This document shows positions 23,372 through 32,373 of a DNA stretch of 64,000 bases, one piece after another. Numbering within the stretch: the first letter of the stretch is position 1; every line of letters starts with the position of its first letter. The stretch is from Meiothermus granaticius NBRC 107808. GTDB lineage: Bacteria; Deinococcota; Deinococci; Deinococcales; Thermaceae. The stretch is taken from contig NZ_QWLB01000017.1 of NCBI RefSeq assembly GCF_003574355.1, forward strand, positions 1-64,000, given 5' to 3'. The notes under the pieces were generated by a model. It did not search any database, was not told the DNA's origin, and saw only the letters and a list, made by a program, of their open reading frames with translations. The position numbers and the translations under genes are program-made.

Positions 23372-24529
23372 TCAGGGTTTGGGGATGTAGCTTGGGGCCA
23401 GGGTGGCGGCCAGGTTGAGCTTGAGATCCTTGACCGCGACCACCGTGACCGCTTTCTGCGGTACCCGGCTACCGGTCCCGGCGAAGGTGATGCTTCCGGT
23501 CACGGTCTTGAGGCCCTTGGTCTGCATGAGGGCCGCGGTGATCTTGGCCGGGTCGGGGGCGCCGGCCCGCTTGATCGCGTCCGCCAGCAGGTAGATGGTG
23601 TCGTATCCGAGGGCCGCAAAGGCGTTCTCGGGGTCTTTGCCGTATTCCTTCTTATAGGCCGCAATGAACTTCTTGACCTCGGGGGTGCCCTTCTGGGCGT
23701 CCATTAGAGCATGGGTGGTGAAGTAGACGTTGTCCGCCGCTTTCCCCCCCACCTCCACCAGCAGCGGGGTGTCGTAGCCGTCCCCACCCACGATGGGCTG
23801 GGTCAGCCCGGCCTGCCGGAACTGCTTGACCACCGTCCCGATATCGTCGGGCATCGCGGCAATGTAGAGCACATCGGGCTTCTGGGGCAGGGCCTTGATC
23901 TTGGTGATCTGGGCCGAGAAGTTCTTGTCCCCCGACTTGTAGGTTTCCTCCCCCAGCAGCTTGCCGCCCAGCTTGGCGTAGGCGTCCTTGAAGTACTTGC
24001 CCAGCAAGGTAGTGTACTCGGTGCTCTTGTCCCAAACCAGGTAGGCGGTTTTCCCCTTGAGGTTCTTGTAGACGAACTCAGCCCCGACCGCGGCCTGGAC
24101 ATTGTCCCCGAAGCAGGCCAGGAACATTTCGCTGCCGATTTGCTCGGGGAGCTGCGGCGAGGTGGCCCCGGCGGTAACGAAGGGGATCCCGGCCTTCTGG
24201 GCGATGGGGCCCAGGGCCAGGGCGGAGTCCGAATCGGTGAATCCGGCGATGGCCACCACTTTGTCCGAGTTGATCATCTGGGTGGCCATGTTGGTGATGG
24301 TGGCGGGATCGGTTTTGCCGTCGTAGGAGACCAGCTCGAGCTTCATCCCCAGCACCCCACCGGCGGCGTTGATCTCCTTGACCGCCAGCTTGGCCCCGTT
24401 GGAGGCCGGGACGTCGAGCGAGCTCATGCTGCCGGTCTGATTGTAGGCGTTGCCGATCTTGATGGTTCCTTGGGCCAGCCCCAACGAGACCAGCACCAGA
24501 CTGCCAAGCACTACCCCCAATTTCTTCAT
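23372..24529 (-). CDS. livJ: Branched-chain amino acid-type ABC transporter substrate-binding protein
   Basis: 385 residues. Signal peptide 1-19 (GVVLGSLVLVSLGLAQ), then a LivJ-like periplasmic-binding fold starting TIKIGNAYNQTGSMSS, with NAAGGVLGMKLELV and VAIAGFTDSDSALA. It lacks an obvious lipobox, so it is free or loosely held in the envelope. Its ATG overlaps the livM stop (ATGA), so the transporter genes are livG-livF-livH-livM-livJ in order of transcription. The ligand could be an amino acid, amide or urea-like compound. Confidence 0.92.
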   Translation of the reverse strand: MKKLGVVLGSLVLVSLGLAQGTIKIGNAYNQTGSMSSLDVPASNGAKLAVKEINAAGGVLGMKLELVSYDGKTDPATITNMATQMINSDKVVAIAGFTDSDSALALGPIAQKAGIPFVTAGATSPQLPEQIGSEMFLACFGDNVQAAVGAEFVYKNLKGKTAYLVWDKSTEYTTLLGKYFKDAYAKLGGKLLGEETYKSGDKNFSAQITKIKALPQKPDVLYIAAMPDDIGTVVKQFRQAGLTQPIVGGDGYDTPLLVEVGGKAADNVYFTTHALMDAQKGTPEVKKFIAAYKKEYGKDPENAFAALGYDTIYLLADAIKRAGAPDPAKITAALMQTKGLKTVTGSITFAGTGSRVPQKAVTVVAVKDLKLNLAATLAPSYIPKP

Positions 24530-25578
24530 GTCCTTCCTCCTCCGACCGTATCTTTATACACGGGCCCGGCCCCTTTGGCCACCCGGCCCCCGGTCACCAG
24601 CGGTAACTCCCGATCCCCCAACAGCCCCTGGGGGCGGTAGACCATCACCAGGATGAAGATGAAGCCCAGGGCGATCTGGCTGGCGCCAAACACCGCCGGG
24701 ACCTGCAGGCTTCCCAGGCTGAACCCGCGCTCGAGGTTGCGCAGCACCTCCGAGAGCAGGGTGATGGCGCTGACCCCCACCACCGCCCCGGTCAGGCTGG
24801 CCTGACCGCCCAACACCAGCATGGTGAGCTGCTGGACCAGCATGGCCACGTAAAAGGTGGCCGGGGAAAAGGAGACCAGGTAGTGCCCATACAAGGCCCC
24901 GCCCACCCCGGCGAAGAAAGCCCCCAGGGCGAAGGCCATCAGCCGGGCGGGCAGGATGTGGATTCCCACCGCCTGGGCCGCGATGGGGTCATCGCGGGTG
25001 GCCCGCATGGCCCGCCCCAGCGGGGAGTAAGCCACCCTCGAGAGCACCAGGAGTGTCACCACCGCCCAGCCGGCCACCCATCCGAGATCGGTGTAGGGGG
25101 GGATACCGGTAAAGGTGCGCGAGCCCCGGGTGAACTGTTCCGCGTTGACCAGCACCACATTGACGATCACCAAGAAGCCCAGGGTGGCCACCGAGACATA
25201 GTTCCCCGAGAGCCGCATCAGGGGGATGCCGATCACCACCGCCACCAGCGCGCAAAACACCCCGGCGATCAATGTGGCCGGCAAGAAGGGGAGCTGCACC
25301 CCGGCCAGAAACCCCGGCAGGTCCGGCAGGTATGCCCCTTTTTTGGTCAGCTCGAGGGTCAGGATCCCCGAAACATAAGCCCCCAGGGCCACAAACCCCG
25401 GATGTCCCAGCGAGAACACCCCGGTGAAGCCGTTGGAAAGGCCCAGGCTCGAGACCAGAATGATGTTGATCCCCAGCACGATCAACACCCGCACCCAGTA
25501 CTCCGGCAGGACGTGCGGGCCCAGCCCGGCTAAAAGCCCGATCAGAGCGAGCGCCACCACCAGGCGGGCGTACTTCAC
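24526..25578 (-). CDS. livM: LIV-type ABC transporter permease LivM
   Basis: 350 residues from GTG 25578, which overlaps the livH stop (GTGA); the longer frame reads through livH in another phase and is rejected. Eight to ten helices with LSNGFTGVFSLGHPGF, the LivM hallmark, and the EAA-like loop ATRDDPIAAQAVGI that contacts the ATPase. Forms the membrane pore with LivH. Confidence 0.93.
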   Translation of the reverse strand: MKYARLVVALALIGLLAGLGPHVLPEYWVRVLIVLGINIILVSSLGLSNGFTGVFSLGHPGFVALGAYVSGILTLELTKKGAYLPDLPGFLAGVQLPFLPATLIAGVFCALVAVVIGIPLMRLSGNYVSVATLGFLVIVNVVLVNAEQFTRGSRTFTGIPPYTDLGWVAGWAVVTLLVLSRVAYSPLGRAMRATRDDPIAAQAVGIHILPARLMAFALGAFFAGVGGALYGHYLVSFSPATFYVAMLVQQLTMLVLGGQASLTGAVVGVSAITLLSEVLRNLERGFSLGSLQVPAVFGASQIALGFIFILVMVYRPQGLLGDRELPLVTGGRVAKGAGPVYKDTVGGGRT

Positions 25579-26480
25579 AGCTTGACCTCCTGCCGAACCC
25601 CCAGGATGCCCCCAGGGCGGAACAACAAAAAGGCGATCAGCAGGGCGAAGACCAGGGCATCGCGGTAGGGCGAGAGCCCCCAGTCTCCCGGCAGGGACTG
25701 GATCAACACCTCGAGCGCCCCCAGCACAAACCCGCCCACGATGGCCCCCGGAATCGAGCCAAACCCCCCGATGATCGCGGCTACGAAGGCCTTGAGCAGA
25801 GGGGTGAAGCCCATCTGTGGCTCCACCACCCCAGCCTGAGCGGCCCATAAGACCCCGGCCACCCCAGCGAAAGCCGAGGCCAGCACGAAGGCCACCACGA
25901 TGACCCGGTTCACGTCCAGGCCCACCAGATGAGCGGCGGTAAGGTCCTCGGCCGCGGCCCGCATCCCCAGCCCCACCTGGGTGCGCCGCACGAACCAGTT
26001 CAAAAACAGCAGGGCCAGCAGGGTGACCCCGAGGGTCAGCAGGTTGATGTTGTTGAAGGTGATCCGCCCGTCGGCAAAGCTGTAGAGATGGTTCATCCAG
26101 TCGGGCAGGGGGAAGTTGCGCGGGCTCGAGCTGAAGAGCAAGATCCCCAGGTTTTCCAGGATGTAGGTCAGGGCCACCGAGGTCAGCAGCATGGTCACAT
26201 CCGGTGCACCCCGCACCGGACGGTAGGCCACCCGCTCGATGATCACCCCAGCCAGGGCCGAGACCAGGATGCCCACCCCCACCGCTGGCAGAAAGCCCAG
26301 CCCTGCCAGCTGGGCAAAGAGGGTGGCAAAAGCCCCCACCATCATCATGTCGCCGTGGGCGAAGTTGGTCAGGCGCAGCAGGCTGAAGATGATCGAGAGC
26401 CCCACCGCCACCAGGGCGTAGAGGCTGCCGATGGAGAGGGCATTGATGAGCTGCTGCAGCACGTATTCAAGGTCACTCAT
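25575..26480 (-). CDS. livH: LIV-type ABC transporter permease LivH
   Basis: 301 residues, about eight membrane helices. QQLINALSIGSLYALVAVG at the start and the ATPase-contact loop GMRAAAEDLTAAHLVGLDV are typical LivH features, as is GGFGSIPGAIVGG near the C-terminus. Partner of LivM. Starts 18 bases downstream of livF. Confidence 0.93.
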   Translation of the reverse strand: MSDLEYVLQQLINALSIGSLYALVAVGLSIIFSLLRLTNFAHGDMMMVGAFATLFAQLAGLGFLPAVGVGILVSALAGVIIERVAYRPVRGAPDVTMLLTSVALTYILENLGILLFSSSPRNFPLPDWMNHLYSFADGRITFNNINLLTLGVTLLALLFLNWFVRRTQVGLGMRAAAEDLTAAHLVGLDVNRVIVVAFVLASAFAGVAGVLWAAQAGVVEPQMGFTPLLKAFVAAIIGGFGSIPGAIVGGFVLGALEVLIQSLPGDWGLSPYRDALVFALLIAFLLFRPGGILGVRQEVKL

Positions 26481-26498
26481 GTCCGGTTACCGGCCTCC

Positions 26499-27212
26499 TC
26501 ACGCCGCTCCGCCCAGATAGGCCCGGGCCACCCGCTCGTCGCCCTGCAGCTCTTTGGCCTGGCCCTCCAGCGCGACCTGCCCGGTACGCAGCACGTAGGC
26601 CCGGTCGGCCAGCTCCAGGGCGAGGTTCACGTTCTGCTCCACCAGGAGAATGGTGGTCCCCGCGGCCTTGAGCGCCTTCAGGGTGCCGAAGATGCTGCGC
26701 ACCACCAGGGGGGCCAGCCCCAGGCTGGGCTCGTCCAGCAGGAGCAGCTTGGGGCGGCTCATCAGGGCCCGGGCCAGGGCCAGCATCTGTTGTTCACCCC
26801 CCGACAACGTCCCCGCGGCCTGATTGCGGCGCTCGAGCAGGATCGGAAAAAGCCCGAACATCCGCTGGATGTCTTCCCCGATGCCCCTATCCCTGCGCCC
26901 GCTGGCCCCCAGCAGCAGGTTTTCGTGCACCGAGAGCCCGGCGAAGACCCGCCGCCCCTCGGGGCAGTGGGCAATGCCGCGGCGCACGATCTGAACCGGG
27001 CTCAGCCGGGTCAGGGGCTCCCCCATGAACGAGATGCTTCCTGCGCGCGGGCGTACCAGGCCGGAGATGGCCCGCAAGGTGGTGCTCTTGCCGGCGCCGT
27101 TAGCCCCCAAGAGCGTCACCACCTCGCCCGGATACACCTCCAGGCTCACCCCTTTGAGGGCCCGCACCGCCCCGTAGGCGACCTCGAGACCCTGCAGCTC
27201 GAGGGCCTTCAC
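26499..27212 (-). CDS. livF: LIV-type ABC transporter ATPase LivF
   Basis: 237 residues. Walker A GANGAGKST, signature LSGGEQQM, Walker B LLLLDEPSLGLAP, with the LivF-specific GIAHCPEGRRVFAGLSV segment. GTG start at 27212 overlaps the livG stop. Energises import with LivG. Confidence 0.95.
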   Translation of the reverse strand: MKALELQGLEVAYGAVRALKGVSLEVYPGEVVTLLGANGAGKSTTLRAISGLVRPRAGSISFMGEPLTRLSPVQIVRRGIAHCPEGRRVFAGLSVHENLLLGASGRRDRGIGEDIQRMFGLFPILLERRNQAAGTLSGGEQQMLALARALMSRPKLLLLDEPSLGLAPLVVRSIFGTLKALKAAGTTILLVEQNVNLALELADRAYVLRTGQVALEGQAKELQGDERVARAYLGGAA

Positions 27213-27967
27213 GCCACCCCTCCCAGATAGGCCTCCCGCACCCTGGGGTCGGCCTGCACCTCGGCGGGGGTGCCCTCGGCGATGGTCTCGCCGTAGGCCA
27301 AGACTTGGATGCGCTCGCAGAGGTTCATCACCAGATCCATATCGTGCTCGATGAGGATCACCGCCAGCTCGAACTGGTCGCGTATGCGCCGGATTAGCTG
27401 GAGCAGGGCCGCGGTTTCGTGGGAATCGAGCCCGGCTGCGGGCTCATCCATCATCAGCAGCTTGGGCCCGGTGGCCAGGGCCCGGGCGATCTCCAACCGC
27501 CGCTGGTTGCCGTAGGGCAGGCTGCCCGCGGGCTGTGCGGCCACCTCGGCCAGCCCCACCAGCTCGAGCAGCCCCCAGGCTCGCCCCTCGCTGGCGGTCT
27601 GGTGGGCGCGGGCCCGCCCCCACCCGCTCACGGCCTCGACCAGGTTCACCGGGTAGCGCAGCTGCGCCCCGGCCCGCACGTTCTCCAGCACGCTGAGGTT
27701 CTTGAACAGGCGGGTGCCCTGAAAGGTGCGGGCGATCCCCAGCCGGGCGATGGTGGCCGGGGCCAGCCGGCTGATCTCGTGCCCTTCAAACCGCACCCCG
27801 CCCTGGCTGGGCCGCAGGAAGCCGCTGATCAGGTTGAACAGGGTGCTCTTGCCCGAACCGTTGGGGCCGATCACCCCCACGATCTCGCCCGGACCCACCC
27901 GCAGGTGGTGGCGCTTGAGGGCCATCAGCCCCTTGAAGCTCTTGGTGAGGTCATGGGTCTCGAGCAT
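27209..27967 (-). CDS. livG: LIV-type ABC transporter ATPase LivG
   Basis: 252 residues. Walker A GPNGSGKST, the LivG-type GIARTFQGTRLFKNLSV, and Walker B LLMMDEPAAGLD followed by HDMDLVMNLC. The signature is degenerate (SLPYGNQRRLEIA), which is normal for LivG. First gene of the leftward run, divergent from the Lrp-type regulator. Confidence 0.95.
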   Translation of the reverse strand: MLETHDLTKSFKGLMALKRHHLRVGPGEIVGVIGPNGSGKSTLFNLISGFLRPSQGGVRFEGHEISRLAPATIARLGIARTFQGTRLFKNLSVLENVRAGAQLRYPVNLVEAVSGWGRARAHQTASEGRAWGLLELVGLAEVAAQPAGSLPYGNQRRLEIARALATGPKLLMMDEPAAGLDSHETAALLQLIRRIRDQFELAVILIEHDMDLVMNLCERIQVLAYGETIAEGTPAEVQADPRVREAYLGGVA

Positions 27968-28055
27968 AAGGATTCAAGTGAGGAAACGTTCTCTCCGAGG
28001 GGCCCAGCGGGTGAAGCCAAAGCGGGTTAAAGCGCGACCAGAAAGATATGGCCCA

Positions 28056-28086
28056 CAATGTATCATTGCTTTTGCAAATTTCGCAA
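28056..28086 (-). promoter_or_regulatory. liv promoter with dyad over the -10
   Basis: Minus-strand -35 TTGCGA (plus 28086-28081) and -10 TACATT (plus 28062-28057), spacer 18. The dyad CAATG-TAT-CATTG (28056-28068) covers the -10, and an 8-base palindrome TTTGCAAA lies in the spacer. The divergent Lrp-type protein is the natural candidate to bind here. Confidence 0.5.
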
Positions 28087-28124
28087 TACGGGTGAATGGG
28101 GTTTACCTGAAGCCCCCTACCTGG

Positions 28125-28154
28125 TTGACATCCCTCTACCCAATAAGGCAGAGT
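28125..28154 (+). promoter_or_regulatory. Possible promoter of the Lrp-type regulator gene
   Basis: TTGACA at 28125-28130 is a perfect -35. The best -10 is the poor CAGAGT at 28149-28154 (spacer 18), which would leave a leader of only about 8 bases before ATG 28169. No ribosome site is visible, in keeping with a near-leaderless start. Confidence 0.4.
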
Positions 28155-28168
28155 AGAAACCAAACCCT

Positions 28169-28624
28169 ATGGACGAGACTGATCGCAAGCTGCTGGGATT
28201 GCTGCAACAAAATGCACATACCTCCCGTGCTGAACTGGCTCAGGCCGTAGGGCTTTCGCCGGCAGGGGTACACAAGCGGTTGCACAAGCTTCACACTGAG
28301 GGGTATATCCGCCGCACGGTAGGGATTCTGGACCGGGGCAAACTGGGCCTGGACCTGTTGTGCTTTCTCAAGTTGACCTTCAAGGACAACCTCGAAGCAG
28401 CCAACCTCCCGGCCCTGCGCAGAGCGGTGGAGGGGCTGCCGGAGGTGCTGGAATGTTACACCCTGACCGGTTCGGATGACGCCCTGCTCAAGGTGGCCGT
28501 GCGTGACCATGTGGCCCTGCGGGACTTCCTGCGGCGCTTTTCCGAAAGCCAGCAGGTGGTCGGCCGAGTGGAGACCTGTATCGTCTTGGAGGAGTTTAAG
28601 GAGGGCACCGCTTTTCCCCTATGA
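28169..28624 (+). CDS. Lrp/AsnC-family transcriptional regulator
   Basis: 151 residues. N-terminal HTH (MDETDRKLLGLLQQNAHTSR, then LAQAVGLSPAGVHKRLHKL) and a C-terminal RAM-type effector/oligomerisation domain with LTGSDDALLKV. Members respond to amino acids. Divergent from livG and coupled by ATGA to the amidohydrolase gene, so it probably controls both arms of the nitrogen region. Confidence 0.92.
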   Translation: MDETDRKLLGLLQQNAHTSRAELAQAVGLSPAGVHKRLHKLHTEGYIRRTVGILDRGKLGLDLLCFLKLTFKDNLEAANLPALRRAVEGLPEVLECYTLTGSDDALLKVAVRDHVALRDFLRRFSESQQVVGRVETCIVLEEFKEGTAFPL

Positions 28625-29451
28625 GAATCCCTGCTTTGGTTATCACCCCCCACAGTTCCGCCCAGGTTCCCGCCGAGGTCTTAGCCCAGATGCTGGGGGA
28701 GCGCTTTTATGAGGCCCCCGAGCGCCAGGCCCGGCTCGAGTGGCTCTTTCGCGAGGGCGACCCCTATACCGAGGTGCTGTTTCACGCCCCCGAGGCCCAT
28801 ACCCTACAGGCCCCCTACAGCCGCTTTGTGGTGGACCTCAACCGCCAGCGCGATGAGGGCGGGAACAACGGGGTGATCAAGCTCACCGATTTTGAGGAGC
28901 GTCCCCTGTATCCCGCGGGGTTTACCCTGAGCGAGCCGGAGCGAGAGGAGCGGCTGCGGCGCTACTGGGACAGCTTTCACGCGGAGATCGAGCGGGTGCT
29001 GGGAACCCATGAGGTTCGGCTTCTGGTCAACGGCCACTCCATGCAGCCTACCGGCCCGGCCATCGGCCCTGACGCCGGAAAACCCCGGCCGGGGATCTGC
29101 CTGATGGCGGGTACCGACGCGGAGGGCCGCCCCCTCTCGGCCTCCCCCAGCCTGCCCCAGAAGCTGGCTCTGGAGGTGCTGGGCTTGGCCCGGAAGCATT
29201 TCTCCGCGCTGCTGCGTGGCCAGCCTGCCGAGGCCATCGCCCTGGGGGAGCCCTGGGCCAGCGACCCGCTCAGCCAGCGCTACAGCGATCCGGCTCGAGC
29301 AAAACCGGTCTGGGGGTTTGGCCTCGAGTTCAACCGGGCCCTGTACCTGCGGTATGAAGACGGCCAGGAATATCCCAACGATCCGATGATCCGGGCCCTG
29401 AATGGGGCGTTTCGGGAGTTCCTCGCCGAGGTGACCGAGCGGCTGGCCTAA
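28621..29451 (+). CDS. N-formylglutamate amidohydrolase-family hydrolase (HutG2-like)
   Basis: 276 residues. FGase-type features (PF05013): ITPHSSAQVP near the start, FVVDLNRQRDEGG, then VNGHSMQP and GFGLEFNRALYL near the C-terminus, where His and Glu residues bind zinc. Family enzymes remove a formyl or small acyl group from an amino acid. Between an Lrp-type regulator and a GS-like ligase it may instead release glutamate from a gamma-glutamyl intermediate; that alternative is speculative. Confidence 0.83.
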   Translation: MRIPALVITPHSSAQVPAEVLAQMLGERFYEAPERQARLEWLFREGDPYTEVLFHAPEAHTLQAPYSRFVVDLNRQRDEGGNNGVIKLTDFEERPLYPAGFTLSEPEREERLRRYWDSFHAEIERVLGTHEVRLLVNGHSMQPTGPAIGPDAGKPRPGICLMAGTDAEGRPLSASPSLPQKLALEVLGLARKHFSALLRGQPAEAIALGEPWASDPLSQRYSDPARAKPVWGFGLEFNRALYLRYEDGQEYPNDPMIRALNGAFREFLAEVTERLA

Positions 29452-29464
29452 AGCGGGGTGGCAG

Positions 29465-30790
29465 ATGGAGACCCTACGTGAAAAGCTCGAGCAAGCCGGG
29501 GTTGAGTGGGTGCGCATCCTGTGGTGCGATCACGCCAACCTGATCCGGGGAAAGGCCGCGCACGTGAGCCTGCTGGCGGATGGCCTGCCGCAGGGCGTGG
29601 GCATCTCGGCGGCCCAGCAGGCCCTCCCGGTGATGTATGACGCGGTAGCCAAGAACAGCGGCCTGGGCCCGGTGGGCGAGACCCAACTGGTGCCCGACTG
29701 GACCACCCTCAAGCTGCTGCCCTACGCGCCTGGACAGGCCCAGGTCATGGGGGATATGCGGGTTGAAGGCCGGGCCTGGGAGTACTGCCCGCGCGAGTAC
29801 TTGCGCGGACAGGTCGCGGCCCTGGCGGAGGCGGGCCTGAGGGCCAATGCGGCCTTCGAGAACGAGTTTTTTCTCCTGCGGCTGACCGAGGAGGGGTATC
29901 GCCCCGCCGACCGCAGCGTGTTTGCTGCAACCGGGGCCATGAACCTCCAGCAGGGGTTCCTGCGCGAGCTGACCCAGGCCCTGCTGGCTCAGGGGTTGCA
30001 GCCCGAGTTCTACTACCCAGAATCAGGCCCCGGCCAGCAGGAGCTCTCGATCCGCTACAGCGATGCCCTGGGGGCTGCGGACCAGCAGATCGTCTACCGC
30101 GAGACCGTGCGGGGGGTGGCCTCGAGGCATGGCCTGGTGGCCAGTTTTCTGCCCAAGGTGTTTGAGAATGCCGCCGGAAGCGGCTGCCACCTCAACCTGA
30201 GCCTGTGGCGAGGGGAGGAGAACGCTTTGGGGGATCCGGCCCACCCCACCGGGCTGAGCCCCACCGGTCAGCACTTCTTGGCCGGGGTGCTGGCCCACCT
30301 GCCCGGCCTGGCCGCCCTCACCATCCCCACGCCCAACTCCTTCCGGCGAATCCGTCCCCATTTTTGGGCGGGGGCCTTCCGGGCCTGGGGCTACGCCAAC
30401 CGCGAGGCCGCCCTGCGGGTGACGCGGGGCCCTGCGGGCGCGACCCGCTTCGAGCTCAAGGCCTCGGATGCCAGCGCCAACCCCTACCTTGCCCTGGGGG
30501 CGGTGCTGGCCGCGGGCCTGGACGGCCTGAAGCGCGAACTCCCCCTGCCCCCGGAGGTGGCCGTAGACCCAGGCTCGCTCTCGCCCCAGGAGCAGAAGCA
30601 GCTGGGGATTGACCCGCTGCCCTCGAGCCTGGCTCAGGCCCTGGAGGCCTTGAAGGAGGATGCGGTGCTGCTGGAGTCTTTGGGGTTGGCGCGGGCCAGG
30701 GCCTATATCGCGGTGAAGGAGATGGAGTGGGAAGCCCTCAAGGACCTGAGCCTCGAGGAGGAAGTGAACTTGCTGGCCGAGCGCTACTAG
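29465..30790 (+). CDS. Glutamine-synthetase-family ligase, second copy
   Basis: 441 residues. Starts METLREKLEQAGVEWVRILW, a truncated beta-grasp similar to FluG/type-I-like GS proteins. The glutamate-site segment is GSGCHLNLSLW and the C-terminal part has SFRRIRPHFW and ELKASDASANPYLA. It is clearly diverged from the copy at 17957-19336. Adjacency to an amidohydrolase reproduces as two genes what fungal FluG has in one chain. Likely ligates glutamate to an amine, not ammonia. Confidence 0.85.
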   Translation: METLREKLEQAGVEWVRILWCDHANLIRGKAAHVSLLADGLPQGVGISAAQQALPVMYDAVAKNSGLGPVGETQLVPDWTTLKLLPYAPGQAQVMGDMRVEGRAWEYCPREYLRGQVAALAEAGLRANAAFENEFFLLRLTEEGYRPADRSVFAATGAMNLQQGFLRELTQALLAQGLQPEFYYPESGPGQQELSIRYSDALGAADQQIVYRETVRGVASRHGLVASFLPKVFENAAGSGCHLNLSLWRGEENALGDPAHPTGLSPTGQHFLAGVLAHLPGLAALTIPTPNSFRRIRPHFWAGAFRAWGYANREAALRVTRGPAGATRFELKASDASANPYLALGAVLAAGLDGLKRELPLPPEVAVDPGSLSPQEQKQLGIDPLPSSLAQALEALKEDAVLLESLGLARARAYIAVKEMEWEALKDLSLEEEVNLLAERY

Positions 30791-30798
30791 GAGGAGCG

Positions 30799-31926
30799 GT
30801 GGAGCTATCGCATATCCCCATCTACGATCACCACGCCCACGCCCTGTTTCGCGAGGAAATCTGGCGTTCGGCCCCGCTCGAGCCCTACTTCAGCGAGGCC
30901 TATGACCCCCAGATGCTGGCCCGTTTTGTGCCGGACAACCTGTTCTTCCGCCGCAGCCTGCGGGACCTGGCCGAGTTTTACGGCTGTGAGCCCTCGGCCC
31001 AGAGCCTGCAGGAAGCCCGGCAGGGCTGGGAATACACGGAGCTCAGCCGCCGGATGTTTGCTCAGGCCAACATCACCCGCTGGCTGATCGACGATGGGGT
31101 CTGGCCGGACCGGCTGATGGGGGTGGAGGAGAGCGGGGCCTTGGCCGGGGTACCGGTGCGGCGCATCCTGCGCCTGGAGACCGAGCTGGCCCAGCTGATT
31201 CCCGCGCACGACAGCTACTTCAGCCTCGAGCGGGCCTTTGTGGACTTGCTGTACGAAGCCGCTCCGGGGCTGGCCGGGTTCAAGAGCATCATCGCCTACC
31301 GCTCGGGCCTCGAGGTGACCCCGCCGGGCCCTGAGGTGGAGCGATGCTACGCCGCGCTCAAGCGCAGCCTGAAGCCCGATGAAGTGCCCAAGCTGACCGA
31401 AAAGACCCTCCTCGACGCAGCCCTCTGGAAGGCCTTGGAGGTCGCAACCAAGACCGGGTTGCCGGTGCAGTTTCACACCGGTTACGGCGACCCCGACCTT
31501 GACCTGCGGCGGGCCAACCCGCTCCACCTGCGGGCCATTTTCGAGGAGCCCCGCTTCAGGGGGTTGAAGGTCGCACTTCTGCACACCTACCCCTTTGTGC
31601 GCCAGGCGGGGTACCTGGCCAGCGTGTACCCCGGGGTATACCTTGACCTGGGCCTGACCATTCCCTATACCAGCGTTCATGGGATGCGCACCGCCCTGCA
31701 CGAAGCCCTGCACCTGGCCCCGATCAGCAAGGTGCTGTTTTCCACCGATGCCCAGCGCACCCCGGAGCTGTTCTGGCTGGCGGCCCGCTGGGGGCGTCGG
31801 GTGCTGGCGGAGGTCTTAGACCGCACCGTAGCCGATGGCGACCTGAGCCCGGCGGAAGCCGGGTGGGCTGCCGAGCGGATTCTGTACACCAACGCGGCCG
31901 AGCTGTACCCGGCTCAGTGGGCCTGA
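30799..31926 (+). CDS. FluG-like amidohydrolase (amidohydrolase_2 family)
   Basis: 375 residues from GTG 30799, with GGAGGAG 2-8 bases upstream; a longer frame overlaps the ligase gene and is rejected. TIM-barrel metal ligands: IYDHHAHALF (H-x-H) near residue 8, VQFHTGYGDPD in the middle, LLHTYPF, and FSTDAQRTPE near the C-terminus. Related to the N-terminal domain of FluG and to decarboxylase/hydrolases of the ACMSD group. Follows the ligase by 8 bases, so the two act on the same pathway. Confidence 0.82.
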   Translation: MELSHIPIYDHHAHALFREEIWRSAPLEPYFSEAYDPQMLARFVPDNLFFRRSLRDLAEFYGCEPSAQSLQEARQGWEYTELSRRMFAQANITRWLIDDGVWPDRLMGVEESGALAGVPVRRILRLETELAQLIPAHDSYFSLERAFVDLLYEAAPGLAGFKSIIAYRSGLEVTPPGPEVERCYAALKRSLKPDEVPKLTEKTLLDAALWKALEVATKTGLPVQFHTGYGDPDLDLRRANPLHLRAIFEEPRFRGLKVALLHTYPFVRQAGYLASVYPGVYLDLGLTIPYTSVHGMRTALHEALHLAPISKVLFSTDAQRTPELFWLAARWGRRVLAEVLDRTVADGDLSPAEAGWAAERILYTNAAELYPAQWA

Positions 31927-31998
31927 CCCCCCACCCGCCAGACCTCGAGGCCCGGCTCAGCACCGCGACGCCGAATCCTCACAGAAATGACGAGTTGT

Positions 31999-32373
31999 CT
32001 AATATCCCATTACGAACTTCCCATATGGAGCCATGGCTTTATCCATACTTAGCAGACCCAGCCCCTCAACAATGGCCTGTGCAAGCAGGATGCGGTCAAA
32101 AGGATCGCGATGATACCAGGGCAGACTCTGTACGGCGAGGGCGTGCACCTCTGTAATGGGCAGATGGCTGAACCCCTGTTCCACCACTACCTCCAGAAAA
32201 CCCTCCGGCATTCGTAACCTTCCAAGCGAAGTCTTCACCGCGAGCTCCCAGGTGGTTGCGGCACTTACAAAGACTTCGTCAGCCTGCTCGATCAACCGGC
32301 GGGCATTGGGAGTTAGCCTTTCATCGTTGGAAAACCACCACAACACGATGTGGCTATCGAGCAACAGGTTCAA
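31999..32373 (-). CDS. vapC: VapC-family PIN-domain toxin
   Basis: 124 residues. PIN-domain acidic residues Asp6 (LLLDSH), Glu43 (TTWELAVK), Asp90/Asp93 (YHRDPFDR) and Asp111 (LLSMDK) are intact, so it should be an active Mg-dependent RNase. Overlaps the antitoxin gene by 20 bases. The local DNA is visibly poorer in GC than its surroundings, suggesting acquisition. Ends 73 bases from the amidohydrolase gene, converging. Confidence 0.92.
   Translation of the reverse strand: MNLLLDSHIVLWWFSNDERLTPNARRLIEQADEVFVSAATTWELAVKTSLGRLRMPEGFLEVVVEQGFSHLPITEVHALAVQSLPWYHRDPFDRILLAQAIVEGLGLLSMDKAMAPYGKFVMGY

Noticed and set aside
25579-25848. Extension of LivM into livH
   Set aside because: It is out of phase with livH and has shadow-like composition; GTG 25578 gives a normal LivM with GTGA coupling.
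25929-27230. 433-residue frame opposite livH/livF
   Set aside because: Crosses two well-supported genes on the other strand and has no recognisable domain.
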